Of a stretch of DNA of 64,000 bases, positions 53,520-62,066 are shown in pieces. The notes below the pieces were generated by a model. That model was not told the DNA's origin. It saw only the letters and a program-made list of their open reading frames with translations, and made no database searches. A program made the translations under genes and the position numbers. Source of the DNA: Qipengyuania flava (lineage in GTDB: Bacteria > Pseudomonadota > Alphaproteobacteria > Sphingomonadales > Sphingomonadaceae); contig NZ_JAASQU010000001.1 of the NCBI RefSeq assembly GCF_011762005.1, forward strand, positions 1,295,974 to 1,359,973. The letters are read 5' to 3'. Position 1 is the stretch's first letter; each line of letters begins with the position of its first letter.

Positions 53520-53735
53520 TCATTTTAGTTCGCGGTCGAGCGTGGCCATCCGGCGCGCCTGAGCGATCGCGTCGGTCAGCCTGGTGTAGCGAAAGCCGCC
53601 GACGGAGTAGGTCTCCGTCATGTGACGAGTGACGCCGAGCCGCTCGGCCAGTTCGGCGGAGGGCATGCTGCCGCCTTCATTTTCCCAGTCATTAAAACGG
53701 GCTACTGCGGTGCTATCTTTAGGAGGTTGAGGCAT
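53520..53735 (-). CDS. Small hypothetical protein
   Basis: 71 residues (MPQPPKDSTAVARFNDWENE at the start). AELAERLGVTRHMTETYSVGGFRYTRLTDAI could be a small helix-turn-helix. AGGAGG lies seven bases before the ATG, a strong ribosome site. No family named. Confidence 0.55.
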   Translation of the reverse strand: MPQPPKDSTAVARFNDWENEGGSMPSAELAERLGVTRHMTETYSVGGFRYTRLTDAIAQARRMATLDRELK

Positions 53736-54226
53736 GAGATGCTCCCAGCAGCAAGCGGGAGCCCAAAGTCTCTCAGTCGCGGGCGCTCACGGAAAACGAA
53801 ACCACTGCGATAAGCTCTAGATGGAGCCGAACCTTATCTGTTACAAGCCTTCGGCGTAACCTTTTCGTGAAATTACGATCAAAGGCGGCTTCCTGCCCCA
53901 TTTTGCACATTCATGGCCTGACCGAAAAGTCCGAAGGCGGATAGCACTAGGGCGTATCGGCAAAGACCGCTTTCAGGAGGGACGCGTGACTAGCCCGATG
54001 GCTGAGATTAGGGCGCGTTGCCGACCGGCCACTTTTTGGGCCGATAGCGGTCGGCCTGCTGTTGGTAGCGTTGCTACGTAAAGCCGATATTGCCCAAATA
54101 CTCGGATACAGGCGGTCGGCATCATTCCACGTTGCGCATTCACTCAGCGAGTCGAGTTTACATCGAACAGTCGCCCGCATCCCTCGTCGCAAGGTCAACC
54201 ATGCAGGAGGATGACCCTCTAGCCCC
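53736..54226. other. Non-coding stretch, no gene seen
   Basis: About 490 bases between the small genes and the AraC gene. Frames are short, lack ribosome sites and have uneven composition. The stretch contains no repeat or RNA that I recognise. Confidence 0.5.
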
Positions 54227-55129
54227 TCAATTTAGCATAGCCGATGTGTGAGGCAAATTTCCCCATTGGCGGGGGGACTTATCAAACATTCGTTTGAATT
54301 CGCGGCTGAACTGGGAAGGACTGATATATCCCACATCCATAGCGGCTTCGCTCACCGTCATCCCGCCGGCGATTTTCAACGCTGCATGGTTCAAACGCAT
54401 CGACTTCGCGAACTGGCCCGGCGACATAGTTGTCGCAGCCTTAAACTTGCGATGGAAGACAGCGCGGCTCATGCCGGCCTTGTCGGCAAGATCGTCAATC
54501 GAAAACGGCTCGGCCAAGTTCGCGGATATGTGGGCGATGGAGCGTGTGATAGCGTTGCCGACACCAAAGGACTGTCGGGCAAAATGACCGGCCCCGCCTT
54601 TCAAAATGGCGAAATACAGCTCGCGGATACGCACGCCAGCCAAAACCGCCAGATCAACTGGGTCTCGATCCAGCTCCAGGAGCCGCAGCAAGGCGTCGGC
54701 AAACCCTGTATCCCATTCTGCCAATCCGATTCCGCGACTTTCAGTTTGCTGCTTCTTAGCAAAACCTACGCTACCGACATTCGCCATTTCGACCGTCAGC
54801 TCGGTCATCAGTCGCGGATCTAGGGATATGTAGACACCGTATAGCGGGTTTTCTTTAGAGGCCTTCGGCGTGCCTGCCTCGATTGGCATAGATATGGGGC
54901 AACACAGATATCGGCTATCGTCATAGATGTATCGGGTCCCATCGAGCGCAGCCTCCTTGGAACCGCTGACGATCGCGATAACACTTGGCTCATACACTAC
55001 CGGCGCGCACGGAACCGCTTCGGTCGAGCGGAACAATTTAACGCCTTCGATACCCGTCTCGAACAAGCCATCGGAGCGAATGCGCCCCTCGATTAATTGT
55101 TTGATCCGATCCTTGCTCATGGCCTCCAT
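54227..55129 (-). CDS. AraC-family transcriptional regulator
   Basis: 300 residues. The N-terminal half is the AraC_N ligand-binding domain (VVYEPSVIAIVSGSKEAAL); the C-terminal two helix-turn-helix motifs are in FSIDDLADKAGMSRAVFHRKFK and MTVSEAAMDVGYISPSQFSREFKRMF. It is divergent from the SDR gene across about 160 bases, the standard arrangement of a regulator and its target. The start may be ATG 55129 or ATG 55120. Confidence 0.9.
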   Translation of the reverse strand: MEAMSKDRIKQLIEGRIRSDGLFETGIEGVKLFRSTEAVPCAPVVYEPSVIAIVSGSKEAALDGTRYIYDDSRYLCCPISMPIEAGTPKASKENPLYGVYISLDPRLMTELTVEMANVGSVGFAKKQQTESRGIGLAEWDTGFADALLRLLELDRDPVDLAVLAGVRIRELYFAILKGGAGHFARQSFGVGNAITRSIAHISANLAEPFSIDDLADKAGMSRAVFHRKFKAATTMSPGQFAKSMRLNHAALKIAGGMTVSEAAMDVGYISPSQFSREFKRMFDKSPRQWGNLPHTSAMLN

Positions 55130-55288
55130 CTAGCCCGCGCCAGATGACTTTCCAACCCGCGCGATACGATTAGGCAAGAATTAGCGATAATCATCACTTA
55201 TTCTCCGCATTTTGGTCATTTATATGCTGCTGCATCAAACACGATCAACGCCTGGCGCAAGGAAGCGCCGGGCCAAAGGAGAATGACG

Positions 55289-56254
55289 ATGACCGACACC
55301 CAGTTTGGCCCCAAGGGCTGGACGCCCGAACGGCTCGGTAATCAGGCCGGGAAGACCTACCTCATTACCGGCGCGAATTCCGGAACTGGTTTTCAGGCGG
55401 CCCGCATTTTGCTGAGCAAAAATGCAAAGGTGGTGATGCTCAATCGCTCAACCGAAAAATCAGTTGCCGCAGTCACTGAGCTCAAGGAAGAGTTTGGCGC
55501 GCGAGCGGACGTGTCGTTCATTCGCATGGACCTCGCTTCGCTCTCCAGCGTACGTGAAGCCGCAGCCAAGGTGAATGAAACGGTTCCACAGATCGACGCC
55601 CTCATCTGCAACGCTGCCATCGCGCAGGTTCCATCGCGCGAGTTGACCGAGGACGGGTTCGAAAGCCAACTCGGCACCAATCATTATGGCCATTTCCTTC
55701 TCAGCGGACTGCTGTTCGATCGGATCGAACAATCGCGCGGACGCATAGTCGTCGTGGCGAGCCTCGGGTATAATATGGGGCTCAAGACAATCAAATTCGA
55801 CGATATGAATTGGGAGAAGGATTACGGTCCGAACATCGCCTATTCGCAGAGCAAGCTTGCCCAGATGATGTTCGCTTACGAACTTCAGGATCGGCTCGGC
55901 GCTGCTGGGCGCACTGATGTAGACGTGTACGTATGCCATCCTGGTGCTTCGGCTACGTCTCTCATTTCCACGAGCGGAAGCCGGATGATGCGTGCTGTAT
56001 GGTGGTTTATGACAAAGACACCTTTCGTCCAGACTGCACGGGAGGGTGCGTATCCCCAGGTCATGTGTGCAACTGAGGAAGGGCGGCCGCAGCGCGCACT
56101 TTACGGTCCGACTGGTCGTATGGAAAGCGTCGGCCCGGTCGGCCGAGGAACGCTGAACCCGCATGCCTATGACAAGCAGGTTATGAGCCGACTGTGGAAG
56201 GTTTCAGAAAAGGCGGTCGGCTTTCAATGGAAGATACGTTCTAGCGAGGGATAA
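55289..56254 (+). CDS. Short-chain dehydrogenase/reductase
   Basis: 321 residues. The Rossmann motif TGANSGTGFQ, the NAA motif (CNAAIAQ) and the catalytic YSQSK are intact. Unusually long for an SDR (about 250), with a C-terminal extension, similar to protochlorophyllide-reductase-like and retinol-dehydrogenase-like SDRs. The ATG at 55289 is eight bases from AAAGGA; an ATG two codons earlier is too near. Probably controlled by the divergent AraC protein. Confidence 0.88.
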   Translation: MTDTQFGPKGWTPERLGNQAGKTYLITGANSGTGFQAARILLSKNAKVVMLNRSTEKSVAAVTELKEEFGARADVSFIRMDLASLSSVREAAAKVNETVPQIDALICNAAIAQVPSRELTEDGFESQLGTNHYGHFLLSGLLFDRIEQSRGRIVVVASLGYNMGLKTIKFDDMNWEKDYGPNIAYSQSKLAQMMFAYELQDRLGAAGRTDVDVYVCHPGASATSLISTSGSRMMRAVWWFMTKTPFVQTAREGAYPQVMCATEEGRPQRALYGPTGRMESVGPVGRGTLNPHAYDKQVMSRLWKVSEKAVGFQWKIRSSEG

Positions 56255-56482
56255 GGCAGCGACCAGTCGCATTGAAGCCGCCCGCATACTGTCCGCCAGC
56301 AACGCGAATGTGGAGCGGTCGGGAAGAAGTATCTGGTCTGTCAGGGTCGACCGATAACTTCCAGTTGCGATGAATACGGTCCCCTGACCCGCAAAAGCAG
56401 ATAGCAGTTGACAGGGCAGCCCATCGCGCCCAGATGCGCGCCCAATTAATAGAACGATACCGTTTCGTTTCAGGATTGAGAA

Positions 56483-57700
56483 ATGACAGATACCACTTTT
56501 CGAGCACCGTATGCCGCCGAGGATCGGGTAGAAGAATGCACCGAAGCTGACCTTGCAGTATCCTCTTCGGAGGGGTTGGAGCAGAATGCCCCGGGTAACG
56601 AAAAGCCGAAAGGCGCAGCGCGCACGCGTCCTTGGTTGCGCCCCCTGTTGATCGCCGTGGCGATTCTTGCCGTGGCGTTCGGAGCGTACCAGTTCTGGCA
56701 GTACCAAACCGTGGGCCAGTATCAGGAATCGACCAACGACGCCTTCGTCAGCGCTGACGATGTCGCGATTTCGTCCAAGTTGGCAGGCTTTGTCGAAAGC
56801 GTTGAGGTGGCTGAGAATGCAACAATCGCAGAGGGGACACTGCTCCTCCAGATAAGGGCATCGGATTTCACAAACCAGATCGATGCTGCTGACAGCCAGA
56901 TCGCATTAGCTCGCGCAAACGGAGCGGTAACGCGCTCCAACATCGCAGAGGCGGAGGCGGCCGTAAACGCCGCGCAAGCCGAGGTGGCATCGGTGCAAGC
57001 GAGGCTTGGCTACCTCGACCAGCAGATAGCGCGATATCGTCCGCTCGTTGCCTCAGGTGCAGAACCCGCGACACGGCTCGATGAGCTGACCAGCGAGCGC
57101 GCACAAGCGCAGGCCTCGCTAAGAGCAAGCCAAGCAGCGGTGTTGCAGGCGCGTCAGCGAGTGGCAACCCTGCAGGCGCAGACTGGCGCGTCACAGGCGC
57201 AAATTCGCGCCGCCCAGGTTGAGCGGAACCGAGCCAGTACCGACTTGTCCGACACGCGCCTGACCGCACCGATTGCGGGCAGCATCGGAAGCCTTGAAGC
57301 GCGTCCGGGCCAGTTCGTCTCCCCCGGTCAACGGCTAATGACCATCGTGCCGACCGGCGACATCTATGTGACCGCGAATTTCAAGGAAACGCAGATCGGG
57401 CTGATGCGACCTGGCCAGCCTGCGACCATTGAAGTGGACGCGCTGCCGGGCGTAGAATTCCACGGCGTAGTGGAAAGCATCACGCCGGGCACGGGAGCGA
57501 ATTTCTCGCTCATCCCGCCGCAGAACGCCACCGGCAACTTCACTAAGATCGTCCAGCGCGTGCCAGTCCGCATCAGGATCGAGGCAGGGCCGGAATCGCG
57601 CCGCCTTCTCGTTCCAGGCCTGTCGCTCGAAGTATCGGTCGATACCCGCTCCGGTCGCGCTGCGCTTGAGGCCATCGAACGCGAGCAGGCAGGCGAATAA
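56483..57700 (+). CDS. emrA: EmrA-like membrane fusion protein of an efflux pump
   Basis: 405 residues. A cytoplasmic N-terminus, one membrane helix (about 55-70) and a HlyD/EmrA periplasmic part: lipoyl half-motif (ISSKLAGFVESVEVAENATIAEGTLLLQI), long coiled-coil rich in Ala/Gln, then TAPIAGSIGSLEARPGQFVSPGQ and a beta domain. The stop overlaps the emrB start (TAATG). It bridges inner-membrane EmrB and an outer-membrane channel. Confidence 0.93.
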   Translation: MTDTTFRAPYAAEDRVEECTEADLAVSSSEGLEQNAPGNEKPKGAARTRPWLRPLLIAVAILAVAFGAYQFWQYQTVGQYQESTNDAFVSADDVAISSKLAGFVESVEVAENATIAEGTLLLQIRASDFTNQIDAADSQIALARANGAVTRSNIAEAEAAVNAAQAEVASVQARLGYLDQQIARYRPLVASGAEPATRLDELTSERAQAQASLRASQAAVLQARQRVATLQAQTGASQAQIRAAQVERNRASTDLSDTRLTAPIAGSIGSLEARPGQFVSPGQRLMTIVPTGDIYVTANFKETQIGLMRPGQPATIEVDALPGVEFHGVVESITPGTGANFSLIPPQNATGNFTKIVQRVPVRIRIEAGPESRRLLVPGLSLEVSVDTRSGRAALEAIEREQAGE

Positions 57701-59295
57701 TGAGCGACGCTGCAACACTGGGGGCGGGCGATATGCCCGTGGGTGCATCCGCTCCGCGTGAGGAGAAGGCGAGTCTGACAGCGTGGCTCGGCGTGGCAGC
57801 CGGTTCGCTCGGTTCGCTTATGGCGACGCTCGACATCTCGATCGTCAATTCTTCGCTCCCCACGATCCAGGGTGAGATCGGCGCATCGGCATCGGAAGGC
57901 ACGTGGGTCGCCACGGCTTATCTGGTGGCCGAGATCATTGTTATCCCACTGACCGGCTGGCTCGAACGCGTCTTTGGCCTGCGTCGTTTCCTCATGATCG
58001 CGGCGATCCTGTTTACTGCCTTTTCGATCATGTGCGGGATGGCGACTGACCTCAACACCATGATCATCGGGCGTATCGGTCAGGGCTTCACTGGTGGCGC
58101 CATGATACCCACGGCGATGACGATCATCGCCACACGTCTGCCGCCTTCGCAGCAGCCCATCGGCACAGCCATGTTCGGCGCGACGGTGATCCTGGGACCA
58201 GTTCTCGGCCCGCTTCTGGGTGGCTGGCTCACAGAAAACCTGAGCTGGCACTATGCCTTCTTCATCAACGTGCCCGTCGGCGCCCTCCTGCTCGCCTTAC
58301 TTTTCTTCGGGCTCCCCGATGAGAAGATGAACCTGGACGAACTGAAATCAGCCGACTGGCTGGGCATCATCGGCATGTCGCTGGGACTCGGCGGTCTGAC
58401 GGTGGTGCTGGAAGATGGTCACAAGGAACAGTGGTTCGATTCCGCGCTTATCTGGCAGCTGACTATCCTTACGATCATCGGTTTTGCGATGATGGCGGTA
58501 GGGCAATTTATCGCGAAAAAGCCCGTCATCAAGCTGGCGCTACTACGCAACCGCGAATTCGCAGCCGTATCGGTGATGGTGCTGATCCTTGGCGCAGTGC
58601 TGTACAGCACGTCATACGTCATCCCGCAGTTCCTCGCGGCGATCGCCGATTACAATGCCTTGCAAGCCGGACAGGTCGTCTTCCTGTCGGGCGTGCCATC
58701 CCTGCTCATGATGCCACTTGTGCCGCTGCTGATGCGCTCGCTCGACATTAGGGTAGCGGTGGCGCTGGGCTTTGGCCTGATGGCATTCTCATCGATCTGG
58801 GACGCTGCCCTGACCGCCCAGACAAGCGGCGCGGACTTTACCGAAAGCCAGCTGATGCGCGGTGTGGGCCAGATCCTGGGCTTCATGTTCCTGAACCAGG
58901 CCGCGATCAGCGCGGTCAAAATGGATGAGGCGGGTGACGCATCGGGCCTGTTCAATGCAGCGCGTAACCTCGGTGGCTCTATCAGTCTCGCGCTTCTTGC
59001 CACTGTACAGGATACGCGCTGGGAATATCACCGCTGGACGCTGCACTCCAATTTGCAGGCGAACGATCCCGCGACACAGGGCTGGCTTTCCTCGCTCACC
59101 GAGCAATTCGGCGGCGGAGCTGAGGGACTGGCTGCCGCCTACCGCATGATCGACGCGACGATTACCCGCGAAGCGCTGGTGATGGCATTTAATGACGAGT
59201 TCTGGATACTGGCCATCGGCACTCTGCTGGTGACCCCGCTCGTCCTGTTTCTCAAACCGCTGCCCAAGGGGCAGTTAAAAATGGCAATGCACTAA
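57700..59295 (+). CDS. emrB: EmrB-like MFS drug:proton antiporter (DHA2 family)
   Basis: 531 residues with 14 membrane segments, as in DHA2 transporters. Motif C and D1 regions are visible: GSLMATLDISIVNSSLPTIQGEIG near residue 35, WVATAYLV and GATVILGPVLGPLLGGWL near 165. It exports hydrophobic compounds or uncouplers in exchange for protons; the substrate is not predictable. Overlaps emrA and the channel gene by one base each, so a single three-gene operon. Confidence 0.93.
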   Translation: MSDAATLGAGDMPVGASAPREEKASLTAWLGVAAGSLGSLMATLDISIVNSSLPTIQGEIGASASEGTWVATAYLVAEIIVIPLTGWLERVFGLRRFLMIAAILFTAFSIMCGMATDLNTMIIGRIGQGFTGGAMIPTAMTIIATRLPPSQQPIGTAMFGATVILGPVLGPLLGGWLTENLSWHYAFFINVPVGALLLALLFFGLPDEKMNLDELKSADWLGIIGMSLGLGGLTVVLEDGHKEQWFDSALIWQLTILTIIGFAMMAVGQFIAKKPVIKLALLRNREFAAVSVMVLILGAVLYSTSYVIPQFLAAIADYNALQAGQVVFLSGVPSLLMMPLVPLLMRSLDIRVAVALGFGLMAFSSIWDAALTAQTSGADFTESQLMRGVGQILGFMFLNQAAISAVKMDEAGDASGLFNAARNLGGSISLALLATVQDTRWEYHRWTLHSNLQANDPATQGWLSSLTEQFGGGAEGLAAAYRMIDATITREALVMAFNDEFWILAIGTLLVTPLVLFLKPLPKGQLKMAMH

Positions 59296-60746
59296 TGACA
59301 TATTTCAACACTCATGCTCGCCCGCTTCGCATGGCGCTGCTTTCCGTGTCCATGCTAGCCGTAACCGCGTGCACCACCGTTGGACCCGACTATGGCGGCG
59401 CGCCCGAAATGGCCCCTGTCAGTGTGGAGCGCGGAACATTCCTGCGCGCCCCGGACGAGGCCAGCCGCCAGGCCCCGGCGAGCGACTGGTGGACCCAATT
59501 TGATGATCCGGTCCTCACGCAGCTAGTCGAGGATGCCCTGTCCAATGCACCGTCGATCGACGCAGCTTTTGCCCGCGTCACACAGGCGCGCGCTGGTTTG
59601 CAAACGGCCCGCACCGCAGCGCTTCCCTCTGTCGGAAGCTCGGTTTCTACGCCCTATATCAACGTTCCTGCCGACCTGGTTGATTCGGACAGCAATCGTG
59701 ACCGCTACTCGGCCGAAAGCCTGAGCGTCGGGTTCGATGCCAGCTGGGAGCTGGACCTGTTCGGCGGAAATCGCCGCCGCCTGGAGGCCGGCGCCGCCCG
59801 GCTCGGCGCGAGTGAGGCAAGCCTTGCCGATGCGCAGGTATCTCTCTCTGCCGAAGTGGCCCGCATTTACATCGGCTTGCGGGCGCGGCAGGAGATGGCT
59901 TCGGTCCTCCAGCAGCAGTTGGGAATGGACCGGCAGCTCCTCGTCTTGGCCCGGCAGCGCCATGAGCAGGGCACGGCGACATTGCATCCGGTCGAGCAAT
60001 ACCGCTCGGCAGAAGCGCAGACGCTGGCGGACATTGCGCGCAACGAAGTCGAAATCGCCGTGGCGATGGACCAGCTTGCGGTCTTGTCCGGCTTCGAGCC
60101 GGGCGCGCTGAACGATCGACTGGCGGATCAAGGCGCAGCCCCCCTTCCGCCTGCGGAAATCGCCATCGGCTCCCCGGCAGACCTGTTGCGCAAGCGTCCG
60201 GATATCCGACAGGCGGAGCGTAATCTCGCTGCTGCGAATGCCGACATCGGCGTGAACGTGGCAGACCGCTTCCCCAAGGTCAGCTTTCTCGGTCTGCTGG
60301 GCCTTGGTGGCGGATCGATTGGAGAAGCATTGGATCCTGCCAACCTGATCGGGCTAGCTCTTCCGCGCATCAGCTGGAGCGTATTCGATGGCGGGCGCAC
60401 GGAAGCCCGTATCGAGGCGAGCCGTGGTGCGTTCGCAGAAGCCGAAGCCAACTACCGCGGGACCGTGCTGGCTGCCCTCGGCGATGCAGAAAACGCCCTG
60501 ACGCGGTTCGGTGGAGCGAGGGTCGCTCTTGCCCGCACGCTCGACACGCGTGAAAGCGCCCAGCGCGTTGCGACACTGGACACTATGCGCGCCCAGGCAG
60601 GCACCATTGCTCATTCGCAGGCCATCGCGTCCGATCGCGAAGTGGCAGGCACAGAACTCGCGTCGATCACGGCCAAGGCCGAACTTGCCGAAGCCTACAT
60701 TGCGGTAAACAAGGCTATGGGGTTCGGCTGGTCCTATATCGAATAG
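59295..60746 (+). CDS. NodT/OprM family outer-membrane efflux lipoprotein
   Basis: 483 residues. A lipobox (LAVTACTTVGPDY) is followed by two OEP repeats of the TolC-like trimeric channel (ASDWWTQFDDPVLTQLVEDALSNAPSI and later RPDIRQAERNLAAANADIGV). It completes the EmrAB tripartite pump. The start codon overlaps the emrB stop. The encoded channel makes the operon self-sufficient, unlike E. coli emrAB which borrows TolC. Confidence 0.92.
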   Translation: MTYFNTHARPLRMALLSVSMLAVTACTTVGPDYGGAPEMAPVSVERGTFLRAPDEASRQAPASDWWTQFDDPVLTQLVEDALSNAPSIDAAFARVTQARAGLQTARTAALPSVGSSVSTPYINVPADLVDSDSNRDRYSAESLSVGFDASWELDLFGGNRRRLEAGAARLGASEASLADAQVSLSAEVARIYIGLRARQEMASVLQQQLGMDRQLLVLARQRHEQGTATLHPVEQYRSAEAQTLADIARNEVEIAVAMDQLAVLSGFEPGALNDRLADQGAAPLPPAEIAIGSPADLLRKRPDIRQAERNLAAANADIGVNVADRFPKVSFLGLLGLGGGSIGEALDPANLIGLALPRISWSVFDGGRTEARIEASRGAFAEAEANYRGTVLAALGDAENALTRFGGARVALARTLDTRESAQRVATLDTMRAQAGTIAHSQAIASDREVAGTELASITAKAELAEAYIAVNKAMGFGWSYIE

Positions 60747-60968
60747 GGTCCGCGTAAGGTCGACGACAATGTGCCCTATATTGACTCATTCCCAAGAGCG
60801 CCTGATAGGTCAGGATGCATCCGCAAAAGCGGAGAGGATGAGACGATATGGCATGGCGAGGCTCGATCATGGGAAAGATCTGGGCGTCGTACCTTCGGGG
60901 TCTGACGCTGTCTTGCGGTGCAATTCACAGATGCAAGACAAGCCAGAAAGCCAAGAGGCATCGACATA

Positions 60969-61589
60969 GTGAAATGCAAGATCCGTTCCGGCAGGCCGAG
61001 CGCAGAAGACGCTGAGGCCTTAACCGATCGCATCCTGCAGGCGAGCTGGGAGCTCCTGCTCGACGTCGGTTTCGAGAATTTTTCTTTCGACAAGCTCGCC
61101 AGATACGGCCGCTTCGGCAAACCGACGATCTATGCGCGCTTCGGTAACAAGGTCGAATTGCTGCGTGCCCTACTCGTTCAGAGCATCGAGACGCGGTCGC
61201 GGGATCTTTTTGACGCAGCTTCGCGACAGCATATCGATGAGGCGATCCCGTCGCTCTGCGCCGATGTCGTTGAATATATCCATTCGCCCGAAGGGCGCCT
61301 GAAAGACCGGCTTATCGACTGGCTCGATATAGAAGCGGAGGATGGTGGCCCTTCGATGAGGGGCTGGACCGGAGAGAAAGCTATCCAGAGCGTCCAGCAA
61401 TTGCTGCGAGACGCCTCTAAGCGCGGAGAAGTCAAGCTTTCCGACATCGACGAGGTATCGCAGTTCCTGGCAGCAGGCGTGATTGGGCATGGACGCATGA
61501 CGAAGGTCGAAGACCCGTTCGATCGGGTACCCCATATTACATGGGCGCGCAGCTACTGGGTGATGCTGAAAACGGCTTTTGCAGCCTAA
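60969..61589 (+). CDS. TetR-family transcriptional regulator
   Basis: 206 residues. The N-terminal TetR helix-turn-helix is clear (ILQASWELLLDVGFENFSFDKLARYGRFGKPTIYARFGNKVELLRALL), though the usual IA-A-GVSK core reads KLARYGRFGK. The C-terminal ligand domain is family-typical in length. It is downstream of the efflux operon on the same strand, about 220 bases after its stop, so it is likely its regulator. GTG at 60969 is chosen over GTG at 60918 because it fits the family's N-terminus. Confidence 0.85.
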   Translation: MKCKIRSGRPSAEDAEALTDRILQASWELLLDVGFENFSFDKLARYGRFGKPTIYARFGNKVELLRALLVQSIETRSRDLFDAASRQHIDEAIPSLCADVVEYIHSPEGRLKDRLIDWLDIEAEDGGPSMRGWTGEKAIQSVQQLLRDASKRGEVKLSDIDEVSQFLAAGVIGHGRMTKVEDPFDRVPHITWARSYWVMLKTAFAA

Positions 61590-62066
61590 CAAGAGTGGCA
61601 GCGCTCGGCTACTCGGCGCTCGCGCTCATAGTTGCCTTGGTCTCTACATTCTTCACCGGATCAAACACGTCAGGATGCGGGTTTCGCAACTGACCGCTAT
61701 AAGTGTCGAGCCTGCGCTCGGATGACTATAGAGCTCTGCCTTAATCCCGCTGGGCTTCGGCCTACGACTGGTTTCGGGTAACCCATATCGGACCTTCAAT
61801 GACCGGGCTTGGGGCGCTTTGCGGACGGGCAGGAATTGGGCCGGCTGCAGACTGGCAGCTTCCAGAAGCTGAGGTCGGAATAGCTGCCATTGGCAATTAC
61901 CGCTGCAAGCGACAGCTGACGACCAGAGCACCAGATTCAGAGGTAGGCGTTTGGATGTCGGCTCAGGCCGAAATGCAGCTGTCTCAGCGGCTAAGCTCGC
62001 CGTGGAAAGGTACCAATCCTAGTGCGTGGATGCCCACACTTAGGGACAGGGCGTACGGAGGTGCGA
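61590..62066. other. Non-coding stretch, no gene seen
   Basis: About 475 bases between the TetR gene and the large minus-strand gene. A 108-codon open frame at 61799-62125 overlaps the end of that gene in the other strand and lacks a ribosome site. No RNA or clean repeat is recognised. Confidence 0.5.

Noticed and set aside
53947-54198. 83-codon minus-strand open frame
   Set aside because: No ribosome site, Arg/Ser-rich composition typical of non-coding GC-rich DNA, no recognisable fold.
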